From JBBAFS01 sp041655255 (GTDB lineage: Bacteria; Spirochaetota; Spirochaetia; Sphaerochaetales; Sphaerochaetaceae): DNA of 6,716 bases. The notes below the pieces were generated by a model. It saw nothing but the letters and a program-made list of their open reading frames with translations. It was not told the origin of the DNA and did no database searches. How positions within the stretch are numbered: position 1 is the first letter of the stretch; every line of letters starts with the position of its first letter. This document shows, in pieces, positions 5,001-6,716 of the stretch. The stretch is from contig JBBAFS010000081.1 of the NCBI GenBank assembly GCA_041655255.1, forward strand, positions 1-6,716. Direction: 5' to 3'. Position numbers and translations under genes: made by a program.

Positions 5001-6716
5001 CCATTAAAAGATTAAAGAAGTAACGGGGCTTGTATCTATCTGGGTTATTTTCGACCAATACGTCATTACCAAGTATAATAATCAATAATTCATCAAAACT
5101 ATCTGCTTGGTTGTAATCGAAGTTATCATAATCCTCTCTCAACTCCCACCAGGCTGAGGCGATGGGCATACGATTGAAATAATGGCTGTAACTATCTTCT
5201 GTAAGATCTGATTCTTCTCCATAAGTATAGACATAGTTGAGATGCGCAAGATTTCTTGTTGAGGTAGAGCGATGACGATAAAGCGAATTGTCTCTGTAAG
5301 CACAAGGAAAATACATTGAGAATGCTTCGTCCATTGCATCATACTTATCGTTGTGTGGGGTTAAGCCATTAAAAAAAACATCACCTAATGATTTATAAAC
5401 ATACGCATGCGTTATCTCGTGGCATAAGGTAGAGCTATAATTACTTACCGCCTCATTCAACCAAATAAGATTTTGACCTGCACTATAAGCTCCGTTCAAA
5501 GTCTCATTGGTTTCAGGATAATAACCGGGTTGTATGTATATCGTATTATAGTCTATGAATATTGGATTATCAGTAAAACTGTTCATAAATGAGATAAATT
5601 CACCCGCATGGTAAAACAAGTTACTGGGATTATTAATATCATCCGTATAGTCGTATGACATTTCAATGTTTAAGTCTTCTATATTACCATCTGTATTAGG
5701 GTATATCTCCATTCCAAATGGATCATAAGAAATCGTATCTACAACCGTATATTTCTTTGCTTGTAATATTGAAGATATCTCAACTAAATATTCTAACTCG
5801 TTTTCAGTGTAAACCGGTTCTACCAAACCTTCGTTATTAGTATATCTATCGTCTATTAATCCTTGAGATACTACTGGTTTTACCGTAATATCTTTGAAAG
5901 GTTTAACTGTAGGATCTAAAATTCCGGTATTATCAGAATTTTCATAAACTACCCCTTCCACTTTCGTTACGTAATCTCTTTTCAGGGAGATGTCATCTAC
6001 TAATATTTCTCCTGAGACTGCATCAATTATAACTAATCTTTGCACATAATCTATTTTCCAGGCGAGTCTATATGTTCTGGGATATGAAATGTCGGGTGAC
6101 TCTATAAAATTCCTGTCAAAGCAGTACATAAGAGTGAACTTTGGCAGCAAGAAAATAGTATTTTTAGTTTCTCGGCTAAGTAGATCCTCCTCAGTATATC
6201 CTATCATACCATAGAATATTTCCTTGATTTTATCTTCTGTTATCACCGGCTCTGCTGCTAAGGTGGAGGGGTCGACATTTATTGTACCATTTAAAATTTT
6301 TAGTTCTTTTTGACCAAATCGATACGATATTCTTAATCTACCTCCGCTCTCTATTGGATAACCGTTAATACGTTGAATATATGAAACACCTATTGTATCA
6401 CCAAGTCTCTCTATAGAACCTTTTGTTAATTGATCACGAGTCGCTTTAGTAAAAGGTAATATCTTATCTACCACTCTATCAAAAGAAACAGATGCTTGAA
6501 GGGTATCATCAATTGCCGGAAAAATTATATCTGAAAAATTACCGGAAAAAGTCTGGAATTTCATCGCTTCTATTGAGAAGCTAATATACCCTTGAAACCC
6601 CGTTTCTTTTTTAAATTGTTCACTTAGTGCTGTTAGTTCTTTGCTTCTTCTATCTTCCTCTTCTCGGCTCAATCTTGCCGGTTGGGCAACGAGTAGAGTG
6701 AAGAATACCGATAACA
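2098..6716 (-). CDS. Giant secreted M36-like zinc metalloprotease with vWA domain (5' end cut by right edge)
   Basis: The frame runs off the right edge; the paralogue's leader implies nine missing codons and about 1548 residues. Numbers count from the Leu at 6672-6670 (add 24 for full length). A signal peptide core (LSVFFTLLVAQPA) precedes residue 1. About 1-230 is an FTP/PepSY-type propeptide. About 236-312 resembles a transthyretin-like beta domain. About 335-590 is a peptidase with HEITH at 418-422 and a likely third zinc ligand Glu449 in MDEAFSMYF; 'NLFYHAGEFISF' and 'ASAWWELRE' also fit fungalysin-like (M36) enzymes. About 600-710 is a beta module with 'EGDYDIIVDI'. About 718-920 is a vWA domain with MIDAS candidates D726-x-T-x-S730, T808 and D837. 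Beta-sandwich modules (925-1128), a fibronectin-like module (1130-1198), a Ser/Arg/Asn-rich linker (1204-1342) and two C-terminal repeats follow. Known family members are secreted; it probably acts at the surface or outside, with peptidase activity and metal-dependent adhesion on one chain. The substrate is unknown. Confidence 0.92.
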   Translation of the reverse strand, partial: LSVFFTLLVAQPARLSREEEDRRSKELTALSEQFKKETGFQGYISFSIEAMKFQTFSGNFSDIIFPAIDDTLQASVSFDRVVDKILPFTKATRDQLTKGSIERLGDTIGVSYIQRINGYPIESGGRLRISYRFGQKELKILNGTINVDPSTLAAEPVITEDKIKEIFYGMIGYTEEDLLSRETKNTIFLLPKFTLMYCFDRNFIESPDISYPRTYRLAWKIDYVQRLVIIDAVSGEILVDDISLKRDYVTKVEGVVYENSDNTGILDPTVKPFKDITVKPVVSQGLIDDRYTNNEGLVEPVYTENELEYLVEISSILQAKKYTVVDTISYDPFGMEIYPNTDGNIEDLNIEMSYDYTDDINNPSNLFYHAGEFISFMNSFTDNPIFIDYNTIYIQPGYYPETNETLNGAYSAGQNLIWLNEAVSNYSSTLCHEITHAYVYKSLGDVFFNGLTPHNDKYDAMDEAFSMYFPCAYRDNSLYRHRSTSTRNLAHLNYVYTYGEESDLTEDSYSHYFNRMPIASAWWELREDYDNFDYNQADSFDELLIIILGNDVLVENNPDRYKPRYFFNLLMDKVATDKENWTLNADQEKIIDAYAKRGLHFYPKVISTNQDEVEKNIFGVNDEVYVSISNLPQNTPITIHIVEHQAYTDNMNIPEGVIASIEINSVSIGNDGKWSGPIWSSGLTEGDYDIIVDIGNSQSPGYGKLNFAFADANNTIDGIDGLTEPGFRIDFGIDVVIAVDVTGSMQGQASNLSRTAKTIVGSFLDNDRINAFGFNRWPSNDIQPQGLLYIGGAEELVTVNDNHSSLMGMIPSSGSIIQDNYTCLLTPLWFSQQRFDHIDNPRNKGLIFLSDGKHNWEKANIPGFYRPSWVPSADVMVQNMVNNGIRIFTIRYGPSNAIAQKNMEDMAVLGNGLYYHNSSLYKTHRIVRHIIQTIRGEVPAYERNGDVASNTTIVESFYVESNADKLTAIASWNENYAGAPKMKLKVISPSEVEYDNNYTGYEYQNCMSRINIPSPEQGQWLIELENDTYSNRSFSLGVDVKSDLRVIVSDLPFTIESRKILPFNVEIKNYLTPVPDANIVVKFEFSDSVTEVFYIDHDITNQGSYFCNLVPQNHGNAFITIDIDIPSLSVRRIKKFEIEVKKSFFSDPLVVTISKNYDHAYMSWNYKVGANSYWIYSSDDPYTEDWGDPIDVTTTNTYTEPLGDRMFYIVFASEEEPPSSLLSASSIIRENELRTRREISLAKRNRMKESNDYSNIVNLDNERGLPDRLNQRGGGYSNADRNTKEYSMLNRLSAKDNQSSRRESRSNDFSSRNRNVDYQLSQHSKQIYRNSSSKNVNKSVFQHQREYSSRNFSEASEIVGYIAYECIEGTNHIALPLDAEYETARDLGNEYIGLINTISRWNPAYQSWSSCVYSPGFWIGDVFDLYPGNSYFINVTEDMTFYSIGKLIDPIQYNLVEGSVGSQNDIMVPLNRPDLEKASDIGNDIGAVNAVNIWQPSYQSWNACFSDGESWMGDDFDIETGMPLRVNITEPILWPDEE
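2113..2364 (-). repeat. C-terminal repeat 2 of the giant protease
   Basis: Residues about 1437-1520 repeat the preceding unit. Shared positions include I-x-x-P-L, A-x-D-x-G-N, W-x-P-x-Y-Q-S-W, G-D-x-F-D and V-N-x-T. The chain ends four residues later with PDEE. Paired repeats of this style occur, as I recall, at the ends of surface proteins in Cloacimonadota-like bacteria, where an anchoring or export role is possible but unproven. Confidence 0.75.
2374..2640 (-). repeat. C-terminal repeat 1 of the giant protease
   Basis: Residues about 1345-1433 contain HIALPLDAEYETARDLGNEY, then RWNPAYQSWSSC, WIGDVFDLYPG and INVTEDMTFYSIG. The unit aligns with repeat 2 at LPLD/VPLN, DLGN/DIGN and W(N/Q)P(A/S)YQSW. 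DNA-level similarity is low, so the duplication is old. Confidence 0.75.
2647..3063 (-). other. Low-complexity Ser/Arg/Asn-rich linker within the giant protease
   Basis: Residues about 1204-1342 lie between the fibronectin-like module and the C-terminal repeats. They are rich in Ser, Arg, Asn, Glu and Lys, nearly without Cys or Trp, and show many basic pairs (TRRE, AKRNR, SRRES). The stretch is probably disordered and offers many trypsin-like cleavage sites, which could release the C-terminal repeats. The frame is uninterrupted. Confidence 0.7.
6239..6272 (-). repeat. 34-base identity island in the propeptide, copy 2
   Basis: Identical to 877-910. It encodes the same PSTLAAEPVIT segment within the giant protease propeptide, where neighbouring codons differ greatly between the two genes. 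Confidence 0.9.
6590..6716 (-). repeat. Conserved 5' leader block, copy 2 (cut by right edge)
   Basis: Partner of 1228-1354 with five mismatches in 127 bases. Its continuing identity at the very edge suggests that the shared block extends to the start codon, and perhaps beyond, in the flanking DNA. Confidence 0.93.

Noticed and set aside
4621..5007. Plus-strand open stretch of 128 codons, and shorter plus-strand ones at 2715-2909 and 4268-4474
   Set aside because: They lie antisense inside well-defined domains of the giant protease, have no ribosome binding sites and look like shadow frames.
5139..5342. Minus-strand open stretch of 67 codons overlapping the peptidase domain
   Set aside because: It overlaps the catalytic domain of the giant protease in another frame; the protease frame carries all the conserved motifs.
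6670..6672. TTG as the start of the giant protease
   Set aside because: The frame continues upstream to the window edge and encodes a signal peptide core identical to that of the paralogue; the true start lies about nine codons beyond the edge.
1..6716. CRISPR array, tRNA, rRNA or riboswitch
   Set aside because: No regularly spaced short repeats, cloverleaf-like sequence or recognisable RNA core was seen on either strand; the repeats present are gene-family and relic copies.

Overview
The window is AT-rich bacterial DNA, and everything that looks like a gene lies on the minus strand. It suggests a Gram-negative bacterium of the Fibrobacteres-Chlorobi-Bacteroidetes sphere. The large surface protein ends in two 'LPLD...LGN...W.P.YQSW...DFD...G' repeats behind a fibronectin-like module, a style I associate with Cloacimonadota-like bacteria. 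That taxonomic guess comes from memory of the protein style and is weak.

Layout in the direction of transcription (right to left). First, 6716-2098 encodes a giant secreted metalloprotease-adhesin. Its first nine codons lie beyond the right edge. The order is signal peptide, fungalysin/thermolysin-type propeptide, M36-like zinc peptidase with HEITH, beta-rich module, von Willebrand factor A domain, further beta-sandwich modules, a disordered Ser/Arg/Asn-rich linker and two C-terminal repeats. A terminator-like hairpin follows its stop. Second, 2070-1383 holds no intact gene. It contains a weakly supported transposase-like relic, the last ten codons of a lost paralogue with its downstream DNA, and a promoter and ribosome binding site for the next gene. 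Third, 1382-585 encodes a 265-residue secreted protein that is the signal peptide plus propeptide only, paralogous to the start of the giant protease. Fourth, 584-272 holds a GC-rich hairpin and a second copy of the transposase-like relic. Fifth, 271-1 is the start of an IS4-like transposase that runs off the left edge.

The main story is an expanding and decaying family of secreted propeptide-protease genes beside mobile-element debris. The two paralogues share an almost identical 5' leader (122 of 127 bases) and a perfect 34-base island, but their propeptides are otherwise strongly diverged. The small gene and a vanished third member share a conserved 3' end. This pattern suggests repeated duplication, gene conversion and truncation. 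A stand-alone propeptide beside a full protease also raises the possibility, unproven, of inhibition or folding assistance in trans.
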